A stretch of 64,000 nt of DNA from assembly GCF_041146795.1 (NCBI RefSeq), contig NC_135182.1, forward strand, positions 36,430,009 through 36,494,008, written 5' to 3'. The DNA comes from Maylandia zebra. Taxonomy: Eukaryota; Chordata; Actinopteri; Cichliformes; Cichlidae. The notes beneath the pieces were generated by a model, which was not told the origin of the DNA, did no database searches, and worked only from the letters and a program-made list of their open reading frames with translations. Below, piece after piece: positions 1 through 12,400 of this stretch. The translations under genes were made by a program, and so were the position numbers. Each line of letters opens with the position of its first letter. Position 1 is the first letter of the stretch.

Positions 1-1374
1 CATCTTCATCGTCACGAGCTGCCTGCTCCTCCTCTTCTACACGGGAGTCATTTGTAAACTGAAGGAAACTGTGCCCAGAGCTCTAATTGTAAGAAATCCA
101 GTTTCATGTGCACTCTAACACCTGTGGTTTGAGAGATTTTATAATGATGTGTTTATTTCTGCTGTGAAGTTGAACATCGCCTTCATTTCATCCATGAGCG
201 TCTCTCAGAGGACAAAGTTCAAACGCTTTGAAGCTCCACAGTCGTAAAGCTCCTCCAGCATATTGTGATTTGCATTTCCACAGAAGGACCAAAGTCCTTC
301 AAAGGTTAAGCAAATGAGTCAGCTGAGCTGAAAACGACTTCTGTTTTGCCCTGCTGCTCTGTGTATATCTTGCTTCAGTCTTAAATATGATCAACCTATC
401 TCTAATAATCAGCTGTGTACCACAGGCCTTCAAGCTGGCTGTAGTTAAACCTTTACTCAAAAAGCATCTCTAGACCATCTCTAGATCCTTGAAAGAGTAG
501 TTGTCAAACAGCTAACAGATCACAGTGACTGTCCCCAGAAAACAGCTTTGGCTGATGTGTTTGTCCTGCATACTTAGACACAGCTGTGACTCGATGATAG
601 ACATCTTCAGCAGAGTTTGCCTCTGTTCCTCCTTCTCAGAGCTTCTTTCTCTTCTCTTTGTAGACGGCTCTAACCAAAGGCTACGTCCTGGCCCCGCAGC
701 CCACCGTCCCAGATCCCATCTCAGTTACCTCGGAGACCGGGGAGCATAACAATCACACAACATCACCTTCTGCCAACATTGACGATGGCTCAGAGGACGA
801 CAATGATGGCAACTATGTGAACAGAGCAGTGGATCTCTCCTCGGGGGAGAGCTGCTGCTGTGAGGAGCTGTCTGGCAACATGTCAACGAACAGCGAGCCA
901 ACGGCAGCACTGGACGCTGGAAGCTCAAGGTTATTTGCTAAGGTGAAAGTAACGGCGCTGCCTGCAGAGTCTGACGAAGGCCAGGTGGAGACGGAGGTGG
1001 AGGGAGCGCAGCTCTGTTTGGTGAAAGAGAGGAGTCGAAGTGGAGTCTGGGGACAAAGTCAGGACGAGGAGGTGACGAAGTCCAAAGAGGACAAGGAGGT
1101 GCGGGACATCTCCGGCAATGTCAACCTGTTCTCAGTCACCCTCGCCTCAATGGCTGCACGCGATGGAGATGAGGAGGACGTCACAGGCTTTTTGAAAGAG
1201 TCCAGCCTGGAGGGTTTACCTGCCACAGACTCACAAACTGAATCAGATCACCTGACACCTCAAGTATTCCCGACACACACAGACCGCACTGCGAGCAGAT
1301 GTGAAGGCAACAGCACGGACACGCTAACTGAAGAGGAAGAGGAGGAGTTCTCGCCCTATTTGAGAAACAGATGA
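1..1374 (+). CDS. IFNAR2-like class II cytokine receptor (gene A; CRFB1/CRFB2 type), 3' end only
   Basis: Two exons are visible: 1-88 (starts before the window) and 664-1374, stop TGA. The first encodes the end of a transmembrane helix (IFIVTSCLLLLFYTGVIC) and the membrane-proximal KLKETVPRALI. It splices in phase 0 (gtaaga donor, tag acceptor) to a 236-residue cytoplasmic tail. The tail is strongly acidic and serine-rich. It contains DDNDGNYVNRA (a possible phosphotyrosine site), a later block NVNLFSVTLASMAARDGDEE and the C-terminus EEEFSPYLRNR. The order of acidic Tyr motif, 'VNL' hydrophobic block and terminal Tyr-X-X-Arg is also found in gene B and resembles the tail of mammalian IFNAR2, which docks STATs. 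The extracellular domain lies upstream and is not visible. Class II receptor identity is secure; the CRFB1 versus CRFB2 choice is not. Confidence 0.82.
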
Positions 1375-3299
1375 TACTGATGTGTGCTGCTCTGAGCGTC
1401 GATGACTCGCAGGGTCTCCTCGTGTTTGTAGACCAGCTTATTATTTGGTGCTGCAGGTCAGAAGATCTGCAAATGAACCAGCCGGATTTTCTGTGTCCGA
1501 CTTTTTGACTTGTTTGACTGTGAACGTAAAACTGATGCTGCCAAATGGGGTCCAGACACTTTTTAATGTTGTTTGAAAATTAACATAAGCATTTTAAGAA
1601 AATCAAAGGAAACTGTGACATTTCTCTTTCTAATGTTCTTCATTAAATATAGATTTTAATGTTTGCTTTTCTCCTGGTTTCCATTCTCTGTACTTCATAA
1701 TTAAGTTTGGGTCATCTCACGCTGGGTCTCCTCTGTCTCAGACAAACTGTTTTTGCTGCAGTGACTTTAAAACTGTTGCTTTCTGATTGGCTGCCCCTTG
1801 TAAACAGAAGCTGGCTGGAGCTTCTGAGATGACCATATAAGGGTATACCCTCCCTCTGATATAATAGAGTCTCAGGTGTAGAAAAAACTGTCTGCAGAAG
1901 AGCCTTTGACTCACTTGTTCATACATTGAGCAATGTTTCATATAAACATCCATGGCTGGAACAGAAGATACGTGAACAGAAATTAGCAGAAAAAGAATAA
2001 TGTGATAATTATTACATTTTATTTTTTAATATTTAAAAAAAATGAGTCCTTAATGATTTTTCCATGCTACCTTACATTGGTGTCGTGGGTTTAAAAATTT
2101 GACTTAACTCAAAATTTTGATTTAGTAAATTGAAATTTTGACTTACGTACCTCACAATTTTGGGATCAAACTACCAACCTTCCAATTAGCAGATGAACTG
2201 CTCTAACACCTGAGCTACAGCCACTCTACCCCATGCTAATATTGTTGCTAGCCAAATCATAATGCTAGTGGATTTCCAGATTACTTCAGCAGTATGACTG
2301 TTGACATTTAATAATGTAATCGGACTAAGCAAAGGTCTGCAGTGGTTTGTTGCAGCAGAGTTGTAACATGAAGGCAGTTTATTCCTACATTAGAATGTAA
2401 ATGGGAACTTTGTAAGGGCAAAGATGGGGGTTAGCACAACTTCCAGAGGGTACAAAATCAGTTTAAAGGCTTATTTTGAGACAAACCTCCAAACCTTTCA
2501 ATCACATTTGACTGCTGATGTTATTTGTGTGGTTTTTATGTGACCTCTGGAGTTACGGTTCATTTAGAGAAAAGTCACAGGTATATATCAGCCTTTTGTT
2601 TTTTAGTGAAGCAAGAACAAGGATTGATGTACACAACATGGCTACAAGATATGCACTTTCAATCAAATAAATAAAATGAGAACTTACTAAACTTCTTTGT
2701 GTTAAAAGGTTTCACTGCATTTTTGGTTTTCATAATCTTAAGGGTTTGAAAATAAGAAATAAAATCGTTATTTTATTCCACCGTGGTTTGTTGCTGTGGT
2801 TATAAGATGACCTGCTCGTGAAGCGCGTACACGGATATTTAAAACTAAATGTAAACCTCAAATCTAAGGAAAATAACCACAAACTATATCACATGACTTC
2901 TCAAAACTACTGGGAGCCTGTCAGGGAAGCGTCCGTGCTTCAACAACATCACGTGATTTCCTATCACCGACTTCCAGCGGTGCTGCATTCATGACCGCCG
3001 GTCTAATGAGATCTCGTGAAGAGACGGCGTTATAAACTGTAAAGAAAAAAATATCTATAGATATATATTTGCTACACCCGATTTCAGGGACGATGTCCCG
3101 TTAAATCAACTGTGACGGTATATTTTATGGCGTCTGTCCCGTTGTATTTAATGCTGTGTGTCAAACGAAGTTTACACTTTATGATTTGTCAGACTGGTCA
3201 ACAACAAACTCAAACCGACCGAGTGGGAAATGTTTCTAAGTGTTGTTGCTGTGTCATTGTTGGGTGTGATGTCGCTTTGATCAAAGGAACGGCACATGA
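1375..3299. other. spacer between receptor genes A and B
   Basis: Contains the gene A 3' UTR, with a possible ATTAAA polyadenylation signal at 1642-1647, then AT-rich sequence. Apart from the tRNA-like repeat at 2157-2223, nothing coding is recognised. Confidence 0.5.
2157..2223 (-). repeat. tRNA-like (SINE head) sequence
   Basis: Read on the minus strand, this has a box A-like TAGCTCAGGTG followed about 35 nt later by a box B-like GTTTGATCCC, the internal RNA polymerase III promoter layout. No good acceptor stem or cloverleaf closes around it. A tRNA-derived SINE head or decayed tRNA pseudogene is more likely than a working tRNA gene. Confidence 0.35.
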
Positions 3300-3411
3300 G
3301 CAGGAGAGACTTCGCGATTACCGGAGGTCCGTGAAGGCAGCGGGGCGGCAGCAGCGTGTTTCGGTCCTGTGACAGCGCTAACGGAAGCATATCGGGACGC
3401 TCACCGGGACA
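3300..3411 (+). promoter_or_regulatory. possible 5' UTR exon / promoter-proximal region of gene B
   Basis: A GC-rich stretch, locally unlike the AT-rich spacer before it, ends in gggacag followed by gtaacacg, a plausible splice donor. It could be a non-coding first exon joined to the ATG exon at 3880. No clear TATA box or interferon-response element was seen. Confidence 0.25.
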
Positions 3412-3879
3412 GGTAACACGCTCGGACTCATTGATCGGTTACTACCAGCCTGGAGCTTTGATCTTTTACCAACACAGAGGGTGCTAGCCCGTTAGCCTGT
3501 TAGCCCGTTAGCCTGAGATGAGGAGGAATTTCCGGCGAGTGGGCGGTTTGAGAAAAACACGAAAACTTGAATCTGCGGACCAGTGACGCTTCATGGGGGC
3601 TTTATCTCTCCGTAACAGGTCAGCAAGTTACACTTATCTCACAGTCTGTACTTACAGGGAAGTCTGAGGCCAAATCAGAGGCTAACAGAACCACGGGGTG
3701 TCAATAAAGGTTTATTTCAATGTCAAAACTTTATTAACTGTGTTTAACTGTAAGACATGAGACAGAAAGTAAAAGCGTGGGTCTGTAACTGCACTTTCAT
3801 CCCTGCTCAGAAAGGGAAAGCAGCTGCTGTCTGTCCGTTGAGGTGCTGATGGAAGCTCGGCAGATGTGCTCCAGCTGTC

Positions 3880-6367
3880 ATGACCGCTCTCACCTGGATG
3901 CTCTCATGGCTGCCTCTGATCCTGCCAGGTGAGCGCGCACTCAGAACCACGAGATCTTGCCTCTGCGTATTTCTGGACTCTCCGTGTCATAGTTCAGGCC
4001 GTTTCCTCTGGAAACCACCTGAGTGTCCCGGCTGTGGTCATCCACTCACCGTCCCCTGCTTCCTGTTCCTTTGCCACTGTAAAGGCGTGTTATTCAGTCA
4101 GACCTGAGACCATGAAATCATCAGGAAGGAGTTGGCTGAGCCCAGAGTAGGCTGCTCATGTTGTCACAGACTTGTGTCCAATCAGGCTTTTCAGACGTAG
4201 AGGCTGCAGCCGTCTTTAGGACACTATATTAGCAACAGTTTGCAGCTCTTCTTTCCAGAGGTTTAGGAGTGTTTATGGGAATTTTGGACCATTCGGATGT
4301 TGGACGAGAAGCCCCGGCTCACAGTCGCTAACTCATCCCAAAGGTGTTCTGTCGGGCTGAGGTCAGGACTCTGTGCAGGCAGGTTCTTCCACAGCTCATC
4401 CATGTCTTTCTGCACACCGGTGTGCAGCCATGTTGGAACAGCCATCCCCAAACTGTTCCCACAAAGTTGGGACCATGAGATGGTCTGCTGAAGCATGAAG
4501 TTCCTTTCCCTGGAATGACTGAGGGTGGGGAGATGTTTGCTGGGTCTTTCTTTCCTCCCACAGTTCCCACACATACAGATCTCAGCTCCTCCCACAGCGT
4601 GCACAAAGCTGGAGTTCTGTCAGGCGTAGAAGAGCTGCTGCCTGTTTAATAATTATGTAGAGTGTCCGTGAAGAATAATAATTTTATTGTTTTTCTGCTG
4701 ACATGTTTCATTTTGTGCTGCGGGTCAGATAACTCATGGTGCTGGTCTCCTGCTGACCTTTGACCTTCCTCTTCCTGTCTGTGTTCCAGCTGTAGGTACC
4801 CTCCCAAAGCCCGTCAACATCTCCCTGACATCACTCAACTTCAGTTATATACTGAAATGGGAGGCGGGACCAGGCACACCTCCAGGGGTCTACTATAACG
4901 TTGAATACAAATCTGAGAGGTGGGTTTACCTTCACACACTGACAGCTGCAGGTGTGCTGATGTCACCTGGTTGGTACCCTGATGATAGTCTGCGTTGTCT
5001 TCAGAGGAGTTCTGACATGTTTCTGGCACATATTGGCTCAGGTGATCACGAACACTTCCTCTGAGATCTGATGTTTCTCTCCTCTGTGGTCATGAAAGGA
5101 AACATAGCTGGAACCCGGTGGCCGGCTGTGAGCGTGTGCAGAAGCCTCTGTTTTGTGACTTGACGGCGGCGTTCTCCATCCTAACGGAGACGTACTTAAC
5201 AAGGGTTGGAGCTCAGCTGGGAGGCCAGGTCTTTGGAGACCCGAACGAGACCGAGGTCCCATTCAAACCCATCAGTGAGTGTCGAGTCTTCAGCTCCGGA
5301 GACGCCACGAGTTTGTTATTTTCAGCCCTCTGAGCCGTGTGTGTGCGTCATGCGTTGTTTCTGATTTCTGCAGAACACCTGAGCCTGCCGCTGCTTAGCG
5401 TGGCGCCCAGCGACAGAAGCCTGAGCGTGGATCTTCACCCTCCGCTGGAGCGCCTCAGGCAGAGCTACGACATTCTCCATTACGAGCTCCGGATCAGCAG
5501 CAACCCGGATAAGATGGAGGTACATGAGAGAGGGAGACCAATCAGAACCCCCGGTTTGAGTTTCACCTCCGCAAATAAACGGCAAAGACGGCGAGGGTCA
5601 AATGTCAACTCAAGCAAAGTATAAGGAGGGAGGAGCCTGGCCTACAGGCCTGACACGGGACTGCGAGTTACCTTTCAAATCACACAACACTAACTCCACT
5701 CTGGACCCGCCCACTTCGTGTCGCTGTGGTTATTTTTCCGCTTACTCTCCGTGTCCGCCGCTTCCATTAATGTTTCCATGGTGATCCAGCTGTGGAATTC
5801 TGTCCCACTGTTATTACATGTCTCTGAAATGATGCTCGCCGAGCGTCCTCACCAGCTGCCGATGAGCATAAGAGCGTACCTCGCACAGTAACCGTGGTGA
5901 TACCTGAGCGCTGGCTCAAAGCGTTAGAAACAAGTTTACTTCCTGCTTTCATCTGTTAGCTCTGAGTGGATCTTTATGGCAGTGACGTACTCCTGAACCT
6001 CTGGGACAGAAAGTGTGGCCCACGGCTTTCAACGGTTTGAAGTCAGTCATGAGTCCACTCTGATTTATGATAAATGTTTAAATATTTTGCTAAATGTAAA
6101 AAGTCTGTAGGCTAAGAGCAGGCGTCACGTGAGAGACCTGCTGCTGTGTCAGTCGGAGTCTGTGTGAGCAGGACGCCTCCTGTGCTGATAATCTGTGCCT
6201 GTGTGTGCAGTTCATCAAGACTGAGTCTCTGAAGAGCTATAAGTGGGATCGTTTGGAGCCCGGCAGGCGGTACTGTGTCGCCGTGCGATTCTGCGACGAA
6301 ATCGAGGACATGTACTCCAACTTCAGCCCGCCTGAGTGTGCTACAGTACCAGCCATCTTCTCTGCAG

Positions 6368-6416
<49 letters not shown>

Positions 6417-9400
6417 GATTTCAGTTACCTCGCTGTCAGGTGGAAGATGGGTGACGCTAAAGGAGCAGCATCATAAACACTGCTGTTAGCCTGCAGTGTC
6501 GTTCAGGGCGTGCGTGTTAATAACTTTACGTCAGGACTCTGTGGAGCTCCACGTTTTTCAAAGCTGTGCCAAGTTTCAGCCCCCTCAGGTTGAACCGTGA
6601 GATACAGCGATTGTGTGTTTGCTTATTTAGTTTTACTCACTGGAAAAATCAAGTGGACACATGGAGGTGACAATAAAAAGCTTTTAGTCCACAACATTCA
6701 TGCTGAGCTTCTGTTGTGATTGGAAATGGAGGGAATTCCCCGTGAAACACACTTCCAACGCTAACCTCAGCGAATCTGACTGATAAGCAAGTCACGGCTG
6801 GAAACAGCAGTGCTAGTACTACCTGTAGTAGTACTAGTACATGTAGTACTACTACAGGTAGTACTACATGTACTGTAGCACGATGTGAACGTTTAAATGT
6901 TGCTGTTTTCAGGCTGATGAGACTGATGTTCACCTCTAAACTCGTTGTGTTCCTGCGTGCAGACCCGCTGATCTCGGGCATGTTGTGCTCGTTGGTGATC
7001 ATCGTCACGTTCTGCATCTTCATGCTGATCTCGACCGGGTTCATCTGTCTGAGACGGAGGCTGCTGCCGTCGGTTCTGGTAAGTTCAGAGTCAGAGCATC
7101 ACACGCTGAACACGTCACCAAAGGAAGACGATTTATTCTAGCATCTGATTCCTTCAGGTTTCAGTCGTCAGCGCTCGTGTCTGATGTTCGACCTTTGTTG
7201 TTGTTTCACAGTTTCAAAGAACGCCATCGCGATGCGTGTGACGAGTGGCTCTTATTTTGAAAGTTCAGTTGTTTTCAGTTATAAAATAAAGTTTCCATCC
7301 TGTACCCGCACCGCTAACTGGACCTGACCCTTCAGCATCCAGCAGCAAACGGGTCAGAGGTCCTGAGTTTGAGCCTTTGAAGCGAACTCGAGGACGCTGG
7401 TTCATGAGAACGTGATACGATCGTGCTGTGATAGTCACGTAGTTTCAGTCTCACTCCTGTCACTTCTCATTGCTTCATCACAGCAAAGTGTTTTCCACGC
7501 GAACAGATACGCGTGTCTAAAGCACCAGAACGATCTCAGCAGAAATATTCCCGTTGATCTGCAGAGAACACGAGTGGGAACGTGTGAAGAGTTCTTTCTT
7601 TCTGTGGTTTCACATCTCTGTCATCTCACATCCTTTGATGCGTGTGAAGCATAAATCTGAGTGCAGATTACACCATCAGATGCTTTAACAGGACTCTAAT
7701 GTGGTGGAATCGCCCAGGGTCGGGCTCTCTGCTACAGCTGGAGTCGCAGGCCAAACAGTTAACGTGCTGTTTGCTGTTTGTGGTCGAGCGGCGAGCGCTC
7801 AGCGTTTTCTGAGTAAAGACACAGGAAGAAACAGCAGCAGGTGGAAACTCTGCCAGAGCTGCGGTTGTACAAACAAAGAGAGACAGCTGCACAGACTCAG
7901 GACGCTGCTAAAGAGCTCACGCACACAGTCAGAGCGTGCAGGCAGGATGTGCTTCGAGAGGTGAAACACAGCCATGTTTTGACAGCTCGTACCGCAGTGA
8001 AATCCCATTTGCTCCCAGTCACAGCAGCGCTGAGACCCGCTCGGCTGCTCGGTCACCGAGCCGCTAATCGCTCCGTTCATAACGTGCCGTGTTATTCCTG
8101 GTGTGGAGATGCCAGCAAACAACTTTTAATACTCCTGCATCGGCACGAGCCGTCCATGTTTAAAGCGCTCACCAGACTGAAGTGTAATGTTTGTCCACAG
8201 AGATCTCACAGTGATTCAGTTTCACAGTGTCTCACGTCCCTCTGGTCACATTTCAGACGCTTCATGATCAAAGTAATGTTTTCATATCAGGGCTGAGAGC
8301 TCAGAGCTGGAACGCAGGAAGACCCCGACCCCGGCCCGCTCTCCGTGCAGTGTTCAAAAGCTGCTTTTAAGTTTGGCTTTATTTTCTGCTTTGACCTCGA
8401 GCCTGCACTCAAACGTTGGCCACCCCTCTGAGGTGAAAGCAGAGCAGCGTTTCTGTGGTGTTGTGAGTGAGTGTTGTTTATCTGAAAGTTGAACGTCTTC
8501 GCCGTGTATCCGGGACTCCGGTGTACCCCAGGGTAGGGTTCTCGGCTCATTGTTCTTCTGAGTTTATCACAACCCGAAGCAGCAGAACGCCGGCCAGCGG
8601 CTGCTTCCTCTGTGCACAGGAAATGTTATCACATAAAAAACTGGTGAATATTTAAAAATGTGGCCTGAGGAGCCGCTGGTTCAGTTTGGCTTTGAACCCA
8701 GTGTAGAAATGTTCATCTGGGTTTATTCTTGGTGTTGTCGTTCTGCGGTGTTTGCTGATATATGTCTGTGTTGGCGTCTTGGCTGAAGTTGCTATGGAGA
8801 CTTGGTGACGTGAGTCTCAGAGCAGAGGCTGTCCTGCACAGGGAAACACTTCGCATCAGGAAGTCTTCTCTGTTACCTGCTGTGAGTCGTTATCTCGTCT
8901 TCTCACGTGATTATTTATCTGTAACCACCTGTTTGCTGGGATCTAAAGGTCGTGTGGTTTATGAGCATGAATGAACCCCGGGCTTATTTATTTATTTTTG
9001 CATTGTCTCTTTTATTGAGAGAAAGCAATTGAACACTTTTACACTGTCTTTGCTTTCACATTTTTAAACTTACAATTGAAAAGAAAAAAGACTTGGGTAA
9101 GGGAGTAGCAGCAGGCAAGTTAGCATCACATGATTGTCAACTCGGGGCTTCAATGTAAAAAAAAATAAGAAAGCATGGTTCATAAAATAAAAAATAAAAA
9201 TCACACCTCACAGGCTTAACGTATTCTGTAGGAAGTATCCCTCTGAAGTTTAAGAGAAAATGACAATTTTCCATCGTATAGATCTCTGGTACAGAATGTT
9301 TTCCATCTTCCATCGTTGGTGGTTCAGGCGTAAGCCATTTCCTCGAGGCTTTTTACTCGTGGCCAGTAGGATATACAAGAGTCTTCTATCATTAGAGTTC

Positions 9401-12400
9401 AATTCATCCACTGGTGTGTTACACAGAAATATGGTCTCAAAGGTTAAAGGAAAAACAAATGAAAACACATTTTGTAGATGTTCGTGGATTAGAGCCCAGT
9501 GTTGGCGACTATCTTTGCAATCCCAAAAGATTTGGAAACGGTTAGCTCCATCTCGCCCACATCTCCAACAAGTGTCGCAGTTCCCCGATATCTTTGCTGA
9601 GCAGGGCTGATGAAAACTCTCGTAATGATTTTACAGCAGAACTCACGGCAAACACTGGACCCGGTGGTAGCCCACTGTGTCATGCATGCGTGGCCCCAAC
9701 ACTCCTCTGTAATCGACAGGTTACCTTCTTTTCCCCACATTGCTTTCATATACAGAGAGCTGTGGTTTTTACACCGCAGGATGCTCTTATATCGTTTGGA
9801 AATCATTTTGCTTTGCGCTCCAGATTTGGTTAATGATAAAAATGTTTCTACAAACTGTAATTCGTTTAGGTTCACTTTTAAGTTTTGATTAAAATAATTT
9901 CTGGCCTGTAGAAATCTAAAGAAGTCGTCTGAGCCTAAATCATGTTTGCTCCTTTCAAAGCTTTGAAATGCCTCCTTGTGGACGAATGAATAATAATTAG
10001 TTATACCTTTTCAAATCCAGTTCTTGAATCTATTATCGTACTGATTCGGGGAAAATCTGAATCACATGCTCACCATCAAAGCTTAGAGGCAAATTCTGAT
10101 GACTTCTTTCAGAGCAGATGTGATTATTTGTAGTATGGGTTCATCTGCCATGTCTGTTTTGTTCTGTAACTTTATGTCCGATATTAAAGCTGTAACTGGT
10201 TTTCCTTCAACATCTTTCCATCCGGCGGTGTAATCTGGACAGCAGAGACATATCAGTGGTCTTAGCTGAGCTGTGCAGTAATATTCTCGTAGACAAGGAA
10301 GCCCACGACCTCCCTTTTCTTTCTTTAGTTGGAGCGTTTATATTTAACTCGAGCTTTTTTCCCGTTCCAGATGTGTTTTGACAATATTCTTACAATATTC
10401 AATATAAAGACTGAAACAAATACAGGGAAGAATATTTAATCTAACTGATTCGATCCTGGAGTGCAGAGACGGATTGGTATTCCATCTTTGTCTGTCTGAT
10501 TGTATAGATTCATTTAGCGGGGCATAGTTGGCATTGAACATTTTGGTGACGTCACGATGTATTACCATCCTAGGTACCTAATGCTATCTACATCCCACTT
10601 CCATTTATAGCGATTCTTAATTTCAACTGGTGGTTCATAGTTTAAAGTTAATACCTGCATTTACATTAACCTTGTATCCTGAAAAAGAGCCGTACTCTGA
10701 TAGCATTTCCATGCCCGGGCTTATTTTAAAGATGAGCTCCTGTTAACGTGTCGGTGAGTGCCGTGTGACTCGTCGTCACCTTTAGTTTGTGAAACCTTGA
10801 ATTCATCTGAGTATTTTCTTCGTGCAGACAGCGTGCTGGGATGGAGCAGCTGTGGGCGTCCTTACAGTTAACCTTTTTAATATTTGTAGTGTCTCATGCG
10901 AACGGGGGGATCAGCAGACGCTTTTCATGAAATAGATGCAGTTTCATGTTCCATTATTAACTGCCTTTAGTTAACCAAGATGCAGAGGGGGCTTTCCCCT
11001 GCTGTGTGACCAACAAACCAAACATGAAATTTGGAGGGTTTGGGTGCTCACCAACAGTTTTTTCCAAAACACGGCGCCGTGCCCAGCTCTCTGTCACACC
11101 GCACTTCTTTTAATGTGATTCAGCTACGTTTCCACTGCTAGGAAACACGCAAAGGCCACGCGAGCAGATGAAGCGCTCACAGCCCACAAAGGTCTGTTCA
11201 GCGCTTCGACCGTAACACCGAGCTCAGTTTGCTCGTAAAGCCGAGGTGAAGCCGAGATGAGCCAAGGTGAGCCTCTAACTCCAGGGATGAACTAGATGAA
11301 CACGCAACATTTCAATTTTCATTTTAAAACGGATCTTCAGGCTCGTTGTGTTTGCTCGCCTCTCACAAAACACGTCATTTGCTTCTTTTGCTAAATCTAC
11401 AAAAAAATGAAAAAACACAGTTTGACCTGAAATAGTGGCACCAACAGCTGTTAGCTGGAAACTACATTGTAGCCACAGCTGCCCTGGGGCGCACTGGCAG
11501 AGGCAGTGACTAATGGGAATATTTCTGGGGGTCTCCTTCGCACACTCAGATCTTTGCACCTGACGTGTTTAAAGCACGGCTCTAGAGTGCCACTAATTTT
11601 TCAGTGGTGCGACTAAAAAAAATATTTGGTTGCACCTGTGTGACCAACTGTTCGGGTAGCAAAAAAAAACAACTCTGCAACCTTCCCTGTGGTCAACAAC
11701 AGACACACATTTTGCCCCTATCGTGGACTAAACCAATCAGAGATAGTCAGGGGCGGGACCTCTCTGATTGGCCGTGGTCCAGTTGAAAGTGCAGGTGGAA
11801 GTGGGAGGCGAGTAGCTTGAATAAAGGATATCGATTCATTAAATCCTGACTTTTAAATAACTGTGTTTTGCCAGAAACGCCAGATTCTCAGATTAAAGCT
11901 CACAAAACCATTTCAACAACAACCAAACAGCAGATGAGAGCAGGTACACGGACTCCACACAAAGACGTAAACACAGACCGACGCATCAGGATCAACTTTG
12001 TCTTTCTCGGCTTTCTCACCCGACGGCCCGTAGACGGACACGCTGTCGGAGCTCAGCGATCCTGATGCGTCCGGTCCGCTGTGTTTACGTCTTTTTGCGC
12101 TGATTCTGAGCTGCAGGTTTTGTCTCTCCAACCAAAATTCACCGAGCCAGCAGCAAAAGAAGCAGCAAACTGCGCTTCACATTTGATCAATGTCGTCATG
12201 AATTTTGCTGTTTTGCTTCCACGACTATTAAAATCACACTCCATGCACAGCTAGCTCTCTCTCTCTCTCTCTCTGTACTTCAAGAACAGTTTCCGTCTCC
12301 AATCTCTGTTTTCTGTATTATTCATTCGCTTATTACCCACCAGTCTACCGTTGTTTACAGGCTGTGGCTGCTGTCTTTTTCTTTTTCACTTAAATGACCT

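Noticed and set aside
2157-2223. Functional tRNA gene on the minus strand
   Set aside because: Box A and box B words are present but no acceptor stem closes; a SINE head or pseudogene is more likely.
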